Below are positions 17,921 to 27,491 of a DNA stretch of 64,000 nucleotides, piece after piece (the stretch's first letter is position 1; each line of letters begins with the position of its first letter). Position numbers and translations under genes: made by a program. The stretch lies in contig NZ_JACJSJ010000006.1 of NCBI RefSeq assembly GCF_014698115.1, positions 98,537 through 162,536 of the forward strand. Direction: 5' to 3'. The notes under the pieces are model-generated. The model saw nothing but the letters and a program-made list of their open reading frames with translations. It did no database searches and was not told where the DNA came from. Origin of the DNA: Nostoc sp. FACHB-973. GTDB taxonomy: Bacteria > Cyanobacteriota > Cyanobacteriia > Cyanobacteriales > Nostocaceae.

Positions 17921-19315
17921 ATGACTAAAGAACAAACTTGGAGTCAGCGGTTTGAATCAGCATTACATCCAGCGATCGCTCGTTTTAATGCCAGTATAAG
18001 TTTTGATATTGAATTAATAGAATATGACTTGACTGGTTCTCAAGCTCATGCCAAGATGCTAGCTCACACGGGCATTATCTCCAAAGAAGAAGGTGAGCAA
18101 CTAGTTGCAGGCTTAGAAGAAGTTCGCCAAGAGTACCGCCAGGGAAAATTTCAGCCTGGTGTGGATGCTGAGGATGTGCATTTTGCAGTTGAACGACGAT
18201 TGACGGAAATTGTCGGTGATGTGGGTAAAAAACTGCATACGGCGCGATCGCGTAATGACCAAGTTGGCACTGATACCAGACTCTACCTGCGTGACCAAAT
18301 CCAACAAATCAAAAATAAATTGCGGGAATTTCAAGGCATTCTGCTAAATATAGCCGAAAAACATGTTGAAACTTTAATTCCTGGCTATACTCACCTGCAA
18401 CGCGCCCAGCCTGTGAGTTTAGCTCACCATCTCCTGGCATACTTTCAAATGGCGCAACGGGACTGGGAACGCCTCAGTGATGTTTCTCGCCGGGTGAATA
18501 TTTCACCTTTGGGGTGTGGTGCTTTAGCCGGAACTACTTTCCCCATTGACCGCCATTACACAGCCAAACTATTGAATTTTGACAAAATTTATGCTAACAG
18601 CCTCGATGGAGTGAGCGATCGCGATTTTGCGATCGAATTCTTGTGTGCTGCTAGCATAATCATGGTTCACCTCAGCCGCCTTGCAGAAGAAGTCATTCTT
18701 TGGTCATCTGAAGAATTTCGCTTTGTCACCCTCAAAGATAGCTGTGCAACTGGTTCCAGTATCATGCCCCAAAAGAAAAATCCCGATGTCCCAGAATTGG
18801 TGCGGGGAAAAACAGGGCGTGTATTCGGTCATCTCCAGGCAATGCTGGTGATTATGAAAGGGTTACCCCTGGCATATAACAAAGACCTGCAAGAAGATAA
18901 AGAAGGTTTATTTGATAGCGTCAATACAGTCAAAGCCTCTCTAGAAGCAATGACAATTTTGCTAGGGGAAGGCTTAGAATTTCGTACCCACCGCTTAGCC
19001 GAAGCAGTGACCGAAGATTTTTCCAATGCCACCGATGTCGCAGATTATTTAGCAGCACGGGGTGTCCCTTTCCGAGAAGCTTACAATCTCGTGGGTAAAG
19101 TCGTAAAAACCAGTATTGCCGCAGGTAAACTCCTGAAAGATTTGACATTGGACGAGTGGCAACAACTACATCCAGCATTTGCCGCAGATATTTATCAGGC
19201 CATATCCCCGCGCCAAGTCGTGGCTGCCCGCAACAGTTACGGCGGTACTGGCTTTGCACAGGTAAATGAAGCACTCATAGCCGCCCGCGCTGAGATTGGG
19301 GAAGAGAGGGAGTAG
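17921..19315 (+). CDS. argH: argininosuccinate lyase
   Basis: Last step of arginine synthesis, cleaving argininosuccinate to arginine and fumarate. 464 aa. The superfamily signature [12 protein letters not shown] (about 278-289) carries the catalytic Ser loop. The N-terminal [28 protein letters not shown] and [12 protein letters not shown] blocks are all intact. Arginine is one of the two cyanophycin precursors, although the cph genes lie 7 kb away. The ATG follows a heptamer array by eight bases, so the usual Shine-Dalgarno is absent. Inverted STRR elements flank the gene on both sides. Confidence 0.97.
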   Translation: MTKEQTWSQRFESALHPAIARFNASISFDIELIEYDLTGSQAHAKMLAHTGIISKEEGEQLVAGLEEVRQEYRQGKFQPGVDAEDVHFAVERRLTEIVGDVGKKLHTARSRNDQVGTDTRLYLRDQIQQIKNKLREFQGILLNIAEKHVETLIPGYTHLQRAQPVSLAHHLLAYFQMAQRDWERLSDVSRRVNISPLGCGALAGTTFPIDRHYTAKLLNFDKIYANSLDGVSDRDFAIEFLCAASIIMVHLSRLAEEVILWSSEEFRFVTLKDSCATGSSIMPQKKNPDVPELVRGKTGRVFGHLQAMLVIMKGLPLAYNKDLQEDKEGLFDSVNTVKASLEAMTILLGEGLEFRTHRLAEAVTEDFSNATDVADYLAARGVPFREAYNLVGKVVKTSIAAGKLLKDLTLDEWQQLHPAFAADIYQAISPRQVVAARNSYGGTGFAQVNEALIAARAEIGEERE

Positions 19316-19445
19316 GGAGTCGGGAGTGGGGAGTGGGGACGCGGGGACGCGGCGAGATGAGGGAGATGAGGGAGATGGGGGAGATGAGGGAGATGGGGGA
19401 GTGTGGGGAGATTAGAAAAAAGCTTCCCACACCTCCCCATGCCCC
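19312..19445. repeat. STRR element with core, downstream of argH
   Basis: GGGAGTA/GGGGAGT and GAGATGAGG units (19312-19400), then a core GTGTGGGGAGATTAGAAAAA (19401-19420) followed by AGCTTCCCACACCTCCCC. It is the inverted counterpart of the element before argH. Confidence 0.85.
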
Positions 19446-19639
19446 AATACAGTTCAGTTAAGCCCAAAACCCTCATGTAGAGATGCGATGAATCGCGTCT
19501 TCAAGACCAATATTCTACGTCAATAACCCTTAACCCAAGCGTATTGCCCCATGCCCCATGCCCCAAAATAATTGAGGGCGTACAAGTGTACGCCCCCAAA
19601 TTCTAAAAGACTTAAAAAGTAAGTATATTAACAGGCAAC
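19316..19639. other. intergenic region after argH
   Basis: 324 bases. Besides the STRR at 19312-19445 it contains CCCCATGCCCCATGCCCC repeats near 19550-19565 and GAGGGCGTACAAGTGTACGCCC (19573-19594), a perfect inverted repeat that could terminate the small basic protein gene read from the other strand. Confidence 0.5.
19573..19596. terminator. inverted repeat GGGCGTACAAGTGTACGCCC
   Basis: A nine-base perfect stem (GGGCGTACA/TGTACGCCC) with almost no loop, between argH and the convergent 54-aa gene. A bidirectional terminator is plausible, but there is no strong T-run. Confidence 0.45.
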
Positions 19640-19804
19640 TTACTCAGCATCAATTGCTGCTGCGCCCTCATCTTCCTCACTCTTCGGTGGTCTTTGTTGG
19701 AACCTTCTTTGCATTCTTCCTGTGGTAGTCCGTTTACGAAACTTCCGGGCATATGCCTGGTTCCGTAGCGCCTTTTCTTTTTTCGGGTTACGGCGCTTAG
19801 CCAT
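19640..19804 (-). CDS. small highly basic protein of unknown function
   Basis: 54 aa. The first 36 residues are very rich in Lys and Arg (MAKRRNPKKEKALRNQAYAR then KFRKRTTTGRMQRRF), followed by an acidic tail (SEEDEGAAAIDAE). I chose the ATG at 19804 (MAKRRNPKK); an upstream in-frame ATG would add a hydrophobic stretch that does not fit. The charge suggests nucleic-acid or ribosome binding, which is inference only. The sequence resembles small proteins conserved in filamentous cyanobacteria, but I cannot name a family. Confidence 0.65.
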   Translation of the reverse strand: MAKRRNPKKEKALRNQAYARKFRKRTTTGRMQRRFQQRPPKSEEDEGAAAIDAE

Positions 19805-20475
19805 GTTCACCTCATTAATAAACAACAAAAAAATCGCAACTAGGCATAACGTAGGCAATATCAGCTACTAATGTTATTGATATACTTGTAGCCTAGTGAC
19901 TAATCTATACGCTTTAAACAGTGTTCTAGTCTACCGCATTCAACCTTCTTATGTCAATAAGAATATTGAATTATCTGGCTGGCAGCCTAGATAAAAAATA
20001 TCGTTTCTGAGATTCAAATATCTCAAATATATGTAGATTAGCTAATTAGTTGTTGTTTTTGGAAAAAAACTAATATTATTTATTGAGCAAAAAGTTTAAT
20101 TAGGCTTAGTTGAGTAATATAGCAATTCTAAATGATTGGTCATTTGTCCTCTCTTACAAAGTTCTGTTCGCTCTTAGCGTTGGCGAAGCGCCGGAAGCTG
20201 GCGCTCAGACTTTGCGCTTTGTTATTAGTTATTGGTCATTACTGAATAAACAAAGGACAAAGAACTAATGACTAATAACAAATATTATGTATATATAAAT
20301 ACAGTGCTTCTGAAGGAAACTTGATGTTAGAATTGGGAGTGTTCTACGTAAATCGTGGGAATAAAATCTCAACCCACAAACATTTTTGTATAAAACAAAA
20401 CTCAACCTAATTTTCATTAGTTGAGCTTATGTAAGTGGTAGAGAAATATTAAATACAACACATTAATTTTGAAGA
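19805..20475. other. 671-base intergenic region
   Basis: AT-rich promoter-like DNA upstream of the basic protein (19805-20120). A repeat unit follows at about 20138-20285, with inverted arms (TTGGTCATTTGTCC and GGACAAAGAACTAATGAC) around GCGTTGGCGAAGCGCCGGAA. A hairpin CTCAACCTAA...TTAGTTGAG lies at about 20400-20425. No coding sequence was recognised. Confidence 0.5.
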
Positions 20476-20970
20476 TTGAACGTTATTGCTTTTTTTCCTT
20501 CAGCTGTACAGTCCACGCGTAACTTATGGCGTATTGGACAAACAGTATTGGGTATTATATTTCGTCATCCCATTACTGGCACTAGTATCATCCCAATTTT
20601 ACCTGATGGTCGGATCGTACTGATCCGGCGGCGCGACAATGGCCTTTGGTCATTACCTGGAGGTATTGTGGATTGGGGAGAAAATATTCCCAACACAGTC
20701 CGCCGGGAATTGATGGAGGAAACTGGACTCGAATTAGTGAAAATTAACCGTTTAGTAGGGGTTTACTCCTCGCCAGACCGCGATCCTAGAATGCATTCAA
20801 TTTGTATTGTGGTTGAAGCTGAGGTACGTGGGACAATGGAAGTCAAAGATGTTTTGGAAGTGATGGAAATCCAAGCTTTCGATCTCAACTTTCTACCTCC
20901 AGGACAGATGTCTCACGACCATACTCGACAGTTGCAAGACTACTTGAATGGCTTGACAACATTGGCATAA
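20476..20970 (+). CDS. Nudix hydrolase
   Basis: Nucleoside-diphosphate-linked hydrolase of 164 aa. The Nudix box is complete: GGIVDWGEN and then RRELMEETGLEL, fitting G-x5-E-x7-R-E-x2-E-E-x-G. The N-terminal region (FRHPITGTSIIPILPDGRI) is the usual Nudix entry strand. The frame is closed by a stop just upstream at 20470, and no ATG occurs before the Nudix box, so the TTG at 20476 is the likely start. Substrate not predictable. Repeats follow the gene. Confidence 0.88.
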   Translation: MNVIAFFPSAVQSTRNLWRIGQTVLGIIFRHPITGTSIIPILPDGRIVLIRRRDNGLWSLPGGIVDWGENIPNTVRRELMEETGLELVKINRLVGVYSSPDRDPRMHSICIVVEAEVRGTMEVKDVLEVMEIQAFDLNFLPPGQMSHDHTRQLQDYLNGLTTLA

Positions 20971-20971
20971 T

Positions 20972-21072
20972 AATATTTTGTTATTAGTTATTAGTTATTT
21001 GTCATTTGTCTTTTGTCTTTTGTTTATTCACGAACGATTAATCACTAATGACCAATGACTAATGACTATTTA
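20972..21072. repeat. TTATTAGTTATT / ACTAATGACC heptamer repeats
   Basis: TTAGTTA and TTTGTCT heptamers on the left and AATGACC/AATGACT on the right form another inverted STRR arm pair between the Nudix and hydrolase genes. Confidence 0.7.
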
Positions 21073-21103
21073 TTATGGTGCTAAGGTTAACTACTAAATT
21101 AAA

Positions 21104-21928
21104 ATGGATACACTATTCCGTAACTCCCGAAGAAAGCTTTCTCAAGGGCTATTATTTTGGCGTGAAGCAGGTGCAGAAATTCCTGTAATTTTTTTACATG
21201 GTGCTTGGAGTGATAGCAGTCAATGGTTATCTGTGATGGAGTCCCTTGCAGAGAATTTCCATTGCTTCGCACCTGATTTGTTAGGCTTTGGTGAGTCGGA
21301 GAATCCTAATATTCATCATTCGATTGATTTACAAGTCGAGTGTTTAGCTGAGTTCTTGCAAGCTGTCAAGCTAGAAAAAGTTTATTTAGTGGGGCATTCT
21401 CTTGGGGCTTGGATTGCTGCTAGCTATGCCCTAAAGTATCCAGAGAAAGTTAATGGTATGGTACTGTTAGCACCTGAGGGTGTAGAGATAGCAGGGCAAG
21501 AAGAGTATTGTCGGAAGATGCGGCGATTATTAAATTATCCGCCCTTAGTGATTAAATTATTGCGATCGCTAATTACCTTAACTAAAATCCTGGGTTGGCA
21601 TGAAAAAATTACACAGGATTTGCAATTACGTCAGGATTTGTTGCGTTACCCGATAGCTTGTCAGTTGCTTTTCAAACGGCGACAAGCAGAAATTGAGGCG
21701 GAATTATTACAAAAACGGCTTTACGCGATCGAAGTCCCAGTGTTAATTTTACAAGGTGGCCAAGATACACCAGATGCTTTAGCCAAGAGTCAAGTTTATG
21801 CTCAACTAACTCCAAAAGTCGAGTTGAAAATGATTGCCCATGCTGGAAATGATTTACCAGAATCTTGTGCTGGGGATGTAGCGATGGATATTCGAGAGTT
21901 TGTTGAAGGGAATTGGGCGTTATTTTGA
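21104..21928 (+). CDS. alpha/beta hydrolase
   Basis: 274 aa alpha/beta-fold hydrolase. The oxyanion motif FLHGAWSDSSQW and nucleophile elbow VGHSLGAWIA (catalytic Ser) are clear. The acid is probably in LQGGQDTPDAL and the His in IAHAGNDLPE. No signal peptide is visible, so it should be cytoplasmic. The nearest named relatives would be esterase or haloalkane-dehalogenase-like enzymes, but the substrate cannot be inferred. Confidence 0.88.
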   Translation: MDTLFRNSRRKLSQGLLFWREAGAEIPVIFLHGAWSDSSQWLSVMESLAENFHCFAPDLLGFGESENPNIHHSIDLQVECLAEFLQAVKLEKVYLVGHSLGAWIAASYALKYPEKVNGMVLLAPEGVEIAGQEEYCRKMRRLLNYPPLVIKLLRSLITLTKILGWHEKITQDLQLRQDLLRYPIACQLLFKRRQAEIEAELLQKRLYAIEVPVLILQGGQDTPDALAKSQVYAQLTPKVELKMIAHAGNDLPESCAGDVAMDIREFVEGNWALF

Positions 21929-22092
21929 CTTACTCTTGATTGATTTTAACTAGGATTGCAATTAGGCTGCAATGGCAAGAGTTATGTTATGCAAATTATC
22001 AATTAAGATGCATTTAATATTTATTTAACAAATAAATGCAATAATCTGCAATACGGCTTTATACAGATCCTTAAATTGGAAAAACTTTTCTG

Positions 22093-22659
22093 ATGAAATT
22101 AACTCAAAAGCTTTGTATTGCTACTACTGCTGGAGTAGTGATGAGCCTGGGTTTACTAAAAGCTGCCCCAGTTCACGCGGTTACACTCAACTTTGATTGG
22201 ACTGGTGATGCTCGGTATTCAGCTAAAGGCTCGTTTTCCTATGATGAAACTCAAGGTTACACAACCGTAGACACTTCAAAAATTCAATCCATCGCAGTTT
22301 CTTTTTTTGACCCAAGTAAAAAATTGTTGAATAGTTTTGCTCCGGTGACTAATGGGAGTATTGTTTATGATTTTTTAGATTTTAACTACGATACAGCCAC
22401 GAAGTCTTTGTTTGGGTACTTTGATGTAGGTCAGGATAACGCGCAAAGTACAGATTATTATCTGTTCGGAACTGTTGGTTTAGGTCTGAGTCTGAGAAAT
22501 CCTATTCAGGGAACAATAGATCAGAACAATGGATTAATTAATGTTACCTCTACAACCCCAATCCCTGAACCATTAACAACAGGTGGCACAGTTCTCACTG
22601 CTGGCATCGCTTGGTTGGTGAAGCGTGGAAAAGTTACTGCCGAGAAACCCAAAGCATAA
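22093..22659 (+). CDS. PEP-CTERM sorting-domain protein
   Basis: Exported protein of 188 aa. It has an N-terminal signal peptide (MKLTQKLCIATTAGVVMSLG, cleavage probably after VHA), a beta-rich middle part starting TLNFDWTGDARYSAKGSFSY, and a C-terminal sorting signal with PIPEP, a hydrophobic helix (TGGTVLTAGIAWLV) and basic residues (KRGK). PEP-CTERM proteins are processed by exosortase and linked to the surface or matrix. No exosortase is in the window. ATG start at 22093. Confidence 0.85.
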   Translation: MKLTQKLCIATTAGVVMSLGLLKAAPVHAVTLNFDWTGDARYSAKGSFSYDETQGYTTVDTSKIQSIAVSFFDPSKKLLNSFAPVTNGSIVYDFLDFNYDTATKSLFGYFDVGQDNAQSTDYYLFGTVGLGLSLRNPIQGTIDQNNGLINVTSTTPIPEPLTTGGTVLTAGIAWLVKRGKVTAEKPKA

Positions 22660-22736
22660 GCCTCTTGGGTCACTCTAATGAAACTTTAATTTTTCGTTGG
22701 TTGAAACATTAAAATTCGTTAACTTTTCCCAGACTG

Positions 22737-22783
22737 ATGAAAGCTGGTAACGGACATCAAGAGTGTCTGTGACCAGCTTTCAT
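22737..22783 (+). terminator. strong stem-loop after the PEP-CTERM gene
   Basis: Twelve perfectly paired bases (ATGAAAGCTGGT/ACCAGCTTTCAT) enclose an inner GACA/TGTC pair. The position, 78 bases past the stop, suggests a terminator or 3' mRNA stabiliser. There is no T-run directly after it. Confidence 0.6.
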
Positions 22784-22860
22784 AACTTTGGGATAAAAAA
22801 TTTAAAAGCAACTTTCAAACCTTAAACAATAACTGTATTTGAAGATTTATTTCCTAATTT

Positions 22861-23048
22861 TTAGGACTTATGCATTGACAGCAAATACCAAATACGGATG
22901 ATTGAAAAACCAGGTCTGTCGTAGGGAACAGTGCTGTGCCCCTACAACGAAGGTCTATTCACCATCAAATGAATAATTAATAAAAGCCGGAAACGACATA
23001 TTTTGTAAATGCACACCATGATTAATTTGTACAGTGCGTAAGTCCTAA
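22861..23048. mobile_element. MITE-like element with AGGACTTA termini
   Basis: TTAGGACTTATGCATTGACA at the left is mirrored by TGTACAGTGCGTAAGTCCTAA at the right (allowing mismatches). The roughly 185-base element has no coding capacity, and AATTTT flanks both ends as a possible target duplication. A similar end (AGGACTTACGCAACTGGCAC) occurs at 63893. Confidence 0.7.
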
Positions 23049-23276
23049 TTTTATGCCTTCAATCAATGATTTTTTCAATGAAAGTCTGATGTAGCAAGGA
23101 TTATTTTTTCTCTAAAGAGAGTGATTAAGAAGTGATTAAATAGCGCTATTCAAGACTAATATTTTGTCAAGAATATTTACATATCTTTGGTAGAAACGAC
23201 ACTTTTTAAGTGTGAAATTGGTAGCAATTAGACGGATGATAAAGTCAGCAAAAAAATTCCACAAGGATATTTGAGT

Positions 23277-24731
23277 GTGAGATATCATCTGACAAAATAC
23301 TACAAGGTATTAGTTCTTTTTCTTTGTACGACGTTGTTTGTCTTGTTCGGTCAGATAGTTATTGCTCAGAGTAACTATAATCTAGGCACTCAAGGGAAGC
23401 AAAGAGTAGAACTGATTGTGGGTGGCGATTTCATCGTCACGATGAACGAGGCACAACCGATTATCGAGAATGGTGCGATCGCCATTAAGGATGGCAAAAT
23501 TGTTGCAGTAGACACACAATACAAAATCACGACATCATACAGAGCCGACAGGACGCTCCCAGGCGACGGTCTGGTGCTGATGCCGGGTCTTGTTAACGGT
23601 CACTCTCACTCAGCAATGGTTTTGTTTCGTGGTCTTGCAGACGATTTAGCGTTGGACGATTGGCTCCAGAATTACATCTTCCCAGCAGAAGGGCAGTTCG
23701 TTGATAAAAATTTTGTCCGCGTTGGCGAACAACTTGCCTGCTGGGAGATGATACGCAGTGGTACAACAACCTTTGTTGATATGTACTTTGAGCCAGATGT
23801 CGCTGCCCAAGTTGTTAATGAATGCGGCTTACGTGCCATTATTGCGCCCTCGTCAATAGATTTTCCCAGTCCTGGTTTCAAAGGATGGGATGATGCCTTT
23901 GCCTTGGCGATCGATTTTCTCAAACGTTGGAAAGGTAAGAACGAACGTATAATTCCAGCTATTGCTCCGCACGCTCCCTACACCGTCTCGCCAGAGCATC
24001 TTGTCCAGGCTATTCGAGCTGCGCGTCATTACGATGTCCCACTGACAATTCACCTGGCAGAAACACAAGCTGAAGTTAAAGATGTCCAGCAGCGCTATAA
24101 CGCAACCCCTGTCAAACATCTAGACAATCTCGGCTTCCTAGACCCGCGTGTATTTGCTGCACACGTTGTCTGGCCTAACGCAAGTGAAATCGCCCTGCTG
24201 GCGAAACGCGGTGTTGGTGTTATCCACAATCCTGACTCGAATTTGAAGCTGGCTTCTGGCTTTGCGCCGATTCCGGCGATGCTGCAAGCCGGAGTTAAGG
24301 TTGGTTTGGGTACTGATGGAGCTGCGTCGAACAATGTTCTTGATATGTGGAAGGCAATTCGCCTCACCGCTCTCATCCATAAAGGGACTACCCTTGACCC
24401 CACTGCTGTACCGGCTAAAACAGTTTTGCGTATGGCAACACTTGGCAGTGCAGAAGCACTCGGCTTATCAAATAAAATTGGTGCGATTAAGGTGGGACTT
24501 CAAGCAGACGTGATTCAAGTCCAGTTTAAAGAACCACACTTGCTCCCGCTTTACGATGTCATCTCCCATCTTGTTTATGCAGCAGATGCCCAAGATGTTG
24601 ATACTGTGATTGTAAATGGTAAAGTTCTAATGGAAAAACGTAAAATGCTTACGCTTGATACTGAAAGAATTCGCCGTGAAGCTACTTCTATTGGTCAGAG
24701 AATAAAAGCTCAATTCCGACCCTCTAATTAA
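23277..24731 (+). CDS. exported amidohydrolase (MtaD/SAH deaminase-like)
   Basis: Metal-dependent hydrolase of the amidohydrolase superfamily, in the branch of S-adenosylhomocysteine/methylthioadenosine deaminases and chlorohydrolases. Metal ligands are visible: HSH in NGHSHSAM (about H109/H111), His in IHLAETQAEV (about 259) and Asp in GTDGAASNN (about 347). Unlike the usual cytoplasmic enzymes it starts with a signal-like segment (VLVLFLCTTLFVLFGQIVIA), so it is probably exported. I prefer the GTG at 23277; a TTG at 23271 adds two residues. The substrate is uncertain. Confidence 0.85.
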   Translation: MRYHLTKYYKVLVLFLCTTLFVLFGQIVIAQSNYNLGTQGKQRVELIVGGDFIVTMNEAQPIIENGAIAIKDGKIVAVDTQYKITTSYRADRTLPGDGLVLMPGLVNGHSHSAMVLFRGLADDLALDDWLQNYIFPAEGQFVDKNFVRVGEQLACWEMIRSGTTTFVDMYFEPDVAAQVVNECGLRAIIAPSSIDFPSPGFKGWDDAFALAIDFLKRWKGKNERIIPAIAPHAPYTVSPEHLVQAIRAARHYDVPLTIHLAETQAEVKDVQQRYNATPVKHLDNLGFLDPRVFAAHVVWPNASEIALLAKRGVGVIHNPDSNLKLASGFAPIPAMLQAGVKVGLGTDGAASNNVLDMWKAIRLTALIHKGTTLDPTAVPAKTVLRMATLGSAEALGLSNKIGAIKVGLQADVIQVQFKEPHLLPLYDVISHLVYAADAQDVDTVIVNGKVLMEKRKMLTLDTERIRREATSIGQRIKAQFRPSN

Positions 24732-24741
24732 TAAATATTAG

Positions 24742-24770
24742 CTGCTCTAGGTCTAACTTAGAGCAGTTTT
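24742..24770. terminator. bidirectional terminator
   Basis: CTGCTCTA pairs with TAGAGCAG and is followed by TTTT. It sits between the convergent amidohydrolase and coaX genes and overlaps the coaX stop codon. Confidence 0.75.
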
Positions 24771-25660
24771 ACTATTTCTCGCATTCCCCAAAAAATTAAA
24801 TTTGGTTCCATAATTATCTGTGTTGCAATGTCGGGATATAAGGCTTGCAGATACTTTAATACTAAAGTGCGATCGCCACCTTTAATTGCAATTTTTCCAT
24901 CAGGGAATAAATTCCACCACGCCTCAATAAAATCTTTAATTCCAGCTATGAAAGTGTAAATTACACCACTGTGAATTGCCTCTGTTGTATTGAGTGCAAA
25001 ACGTGGTGGTAAAGATGCAATATTTTGAATTTCAACTAATGGTAATTGTCCTGTTTGTTGACCGAGAGTTGCAAATTGCAAGCCTAATCCCGGCAGAATC
25101 GCACCTCCAACTAAACACTGATTAACATCCGCAGCCGTAAAAGTTAGCGCTGTTCCTGCATCAATCACCAACATTGGAAAACCCCAAGTTTTCGCCGCAC
25201 CCCACAAAGCTAAAGCGCGGTCGATTCCTAATGTGGGATACACACCTTGGAGTGGTATTTGGTCTAAGGTAATAACGCGAACGTTGGGATAACTTTGCCA
25301 AATAGCTGTTTGGCTGGGAACTACGGAGGCGAGGAGGAGGGGAGGGGATGAGGGGGATGAGGGAGATGATCTGTTTGTGTGACTCTGTGCGTTTTCTTCA
25401 GTTGTATTTTGAGTTGGGAAAATTGCCAGTAATAGATCATGGAGGGGTTGAGATTGAGCTAGTTGATATGTGACAGACTCAGGCAAATAGTCAGTATCCC
25501 AAGCACAATCTAGAGTTTCGCCCTTAAATAACGCCCAGTGCAACCGAGAATTTCCGATCTCCAAAGCTAGCCAAATATTCTCTCCGTGTTGCGCCAGTTG
25601 CTTCAAGTCGGGGAACCCGCCCAACGCACTGGCTTCTCTGTGCCTCTGTGGTTCGATCAT
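24758..25660 (-). CDS. coaX: type III pantothenate kinase
   Basis: First step of coenzyme A synthesis, phosphorylating pantothenate. The 300 aa include the N-terminal phosphate loop ([15 protein letters not shown]), [12 protein letters not shown] and the catalytic-Asp strand [16 protein letters not shown], followed by [13 protein letters not shown] low-complexity Ser/Pro stretch ([12 protein letters not shown]) at about 99-110 coincides with GGGGATGAG heptamers and is probably repeat-derived. ATG at 25660. It is divergent from flv3, with about 105 bases between. Confidence 0.93.
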   Translation of the reverse strand: MIEPQRHREASALGGFPDLKQLAQHGENIWLALEIGNSRLHWALFKGETLDCAWDTDYLPESVTYQLAQSQPLHDLLLAIFPTQNTTEENAQSHTNRSSPSSPSSPPLLLASVVPSQTAIWQSYPNVRVITLDQIPLQGVYPTLGIDRALALWGAAKTWGFPMLVIDAGTALTFTAADVNQCLVGGAILPGLGLQFATLGQQTGQLPLVEIQNIASLPPRFALNTTEAIHSGVIYTFIAGIKDFIEAWWNLFPDGKIAIKGGDRTLVLKYLQALYPDIATQIIMEPNLIFWGMREIVKLL

Positions 25661-25754
25661 TTGATTTTTCTTAACATGAATATAAATTTTTTAATAAAAA
25701 TTTACATATAACACGTGTCACAATAAGACAAGAGGAATAAATACTCAATTTGTC

Positions 25755-25766
25755 AAGGAGGGGGTT
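25755..25766 (+). promoter_or_regulatory. strong Shine-Dalgarno of flv3
   Basis: AAGGAGGGGG directly precedes the ATG at 25767. This is unusually strong compared with most genes in the window. Confidence 0.6.
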
Positions 25767-27491
25767 ATGGTAGCGCTCACCGAAAAAACTGAAAAACGGC
25801 TCACCATACAGACTGTAGAGATTGCTCAAGATACAACGGCAATTCGATCGCTCGATTGGGATCGCGATCGCTTTGATATTGAGTTCGGTCTGCAAAACGG
25901 TACTACATATAACTCGTTTCTCATACGGGGAGAGCAAACTGCCTTAGTCGATACTTCCCACGAAAAATTTCGTCAACTATATTTTGATACACTCACGGGA
26001 CTAATCAACCCCAAAGAAATAGATTATTTGATTATCAGTCACACCGAGCCAGACCACAGCGGCTTAGTGAAAGATTTGCTGCAAATGGCTCCGGATATTA
26101 CCGTTGTTGCTTCTAAGGTAGCAATTCAGTTTTTGGAAGATTTGGTACATCAGCCATTTAAACGGCGGATTGTGAAAAATGGCGATCGCTTAGATTTGGG
26201 TAACGGTCACGAATTTGAATTCGTGATTGCACCAAATTTACATTGGCCAGATACAATCTTCAGCTTCGACCACAAAACCAAAATTCTCTTCACCTGCGAT
26301 GCTTTCGGGATGCATTATTGTTCCGATAGCACCTTCGACGAAGACTTAAAAACTCTGGAAGCAGATTTTAAATATTACTACGAATGCTTGATGGGGCCAA
26401 ATGCCCGGTCAGTTCTGTCTGCCCTCAAGCGGATGGGGGAATTAAAAACCATCGGTATGATTGCCACTGGTCACGGGCCATTATTATCTCACAATGTTGA
26501 CGAACTAGTTGGACGTTACCGCACTTGGAGCCAAACCCAAGCCAAGCCAGAAACAACCATTGGGATATTTTACGTTTCCGAATACGGTTATAGCGATCGC
26601 CTCGCCCAAGCAATTGCCAACGGTATCGCTAAAACCGGTGTCGCCGTGGAAATCGTCGATTTGGGATCAGAAGTAGATTTACAAGAGTTGCGGGAACTCG
26701 TAGGCCGCTGTGCGGGATTGGTTGTTGGTTTACCTCCGGCTTCTGGCGCTGCTAGCATCCAAGCTGCACTCAGCACAGTTTTAGGATCTGCCAAAGAAAA
26801 GCAAGCCATCGGCGTATTTGAAAGTGGCGGCGGCGATGATGAACCCATAGATCCTTTGGTGGGTAAATTCCGGAATTTGGGTTTGACAACGGTTTTTCCA
26901 GCAATTCGGATTAAGCAAACACCCACAGAAAACATCTACAAGCTGTGTGAAGAAGCGGGTACAGACTTAGGACAATGGGTAACACGCGATCGCAGCATCA
27001 AAGCCATGAAATCCCTTGGTGCGGACTTAGACAAAGCACTAGGTAGACTCAGCGGCGGACTATACATCATCACTGCCAAAAAAGGTGATGTTTCCAGTGC
27101 CATGTTAGCTTCATGGGTTGCTCAAGCCAGCTTCAAACCCTTGGGATTTTCCATTGCAGTCGCCAAAGACAGAGCAATTGAATCACTCATGCAAGTAGGC
27201 GATCGCTTTGTCCTCAACGTCTTAGAAGAAGGCAATTTTCAACCATTGATGAAGCACTTTTTGAAACGGTTCGCCCCTGGTGCCGATCGCTTTGAAGGAG
27301 TCAGAACCCAGCCAGCCGAAAACGGTGCCCCCATCCTCACCGACGCCCTCGCCTACATGGAGTGCGAAGTCGTCAGCAGAATGGACTGCGGCGACCACTG
27401 GGCAGTATACAGCACCGTCTACGCCGGACGAGTTTCTAAGCTAGATGCGCTGACAGCTGTGCATCATCGCAAAGTTGGAAACCACTATTAA
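25767..27491 (+). CDS. flv3: flavodiiron protein Flv3 (heterocyst type by synteny)
   Basis: NAD(P)H:oxygen oxidoreductase reducing O2 to water in the cyanobacterial Mehler-like reaction, working with Flv1. The 574 aa have the cyanobacterial three-part layout: metallo-beta-lactamase-like diiron domain, flavodoxin domain (about 258-400, GIFYVSEYGYSDRLAQAI) and C-terminal flavin-reductase domain (about 425-574). Diiron ligands are canonical: H92-x-E94-x-D96-H97, H159, D178, H236. In Anabaena 7120, adjacent flv3B-flv1B genes are heterocyst-specific while the A copies are not adjacent; this arrangement therefore suggests flv3B (inference). Confidence 0.93.
   Translation: MVALTEKTEKRLTIQTVEIAQDTTAIRSLDWDRDRFDIEFGLQNGTTYNSFLIRGEQTALVDTSHEKFRQLYFDTLTGLINPKEIDYLIISHTEPDHSGLVKDLLQMAPDITVVASKVAIQFLEDLVHQPFKRRIVKNGDRLDLGNGHEFEFVIAPNLHWPDTIFSFDHKTKILFTCDAFGMHYCSDSTFDEDLKTLEADFKYYYECLMGPNARSVLSALKRMGELKTIGMIATGHGPLLSHNVDELVGRYRTWSQTQAKPETTIGIFYVSEYGYSDRLAQAIANGIAKTGVAVEIVDLGSEVDLQELRELVGRCAGLVVGLPPASGAASIQAALSTVLGSAKEKQAIGVFESGGGDDEPIDPLVGKFRNLGLTTVFPAIRIKQTPTENIYKLCEEAGTDLGQWVTRDRSIKAMKSLGADLDKALGRLSGGLYIITAKKGDVSSAMLASWVAQASFKPLGFSIAVAKDRAIESLMQVGDRFVLNVLEEGNFQPLMKHFLKRFAPGADRFEGVRTQPAENGAPILTDALAYMECEVVSRMDCGDHWAVYSTVYAGRVSKLDALTAVHHRKVGNHY

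Noticed and set aside
17689..17935. Minus- and plus-strand frames with EMREMRE or PHLPHLP repeats
   Set aside because: They only translate CTCCCTCAT heptamers of the STRR upstream of argH.
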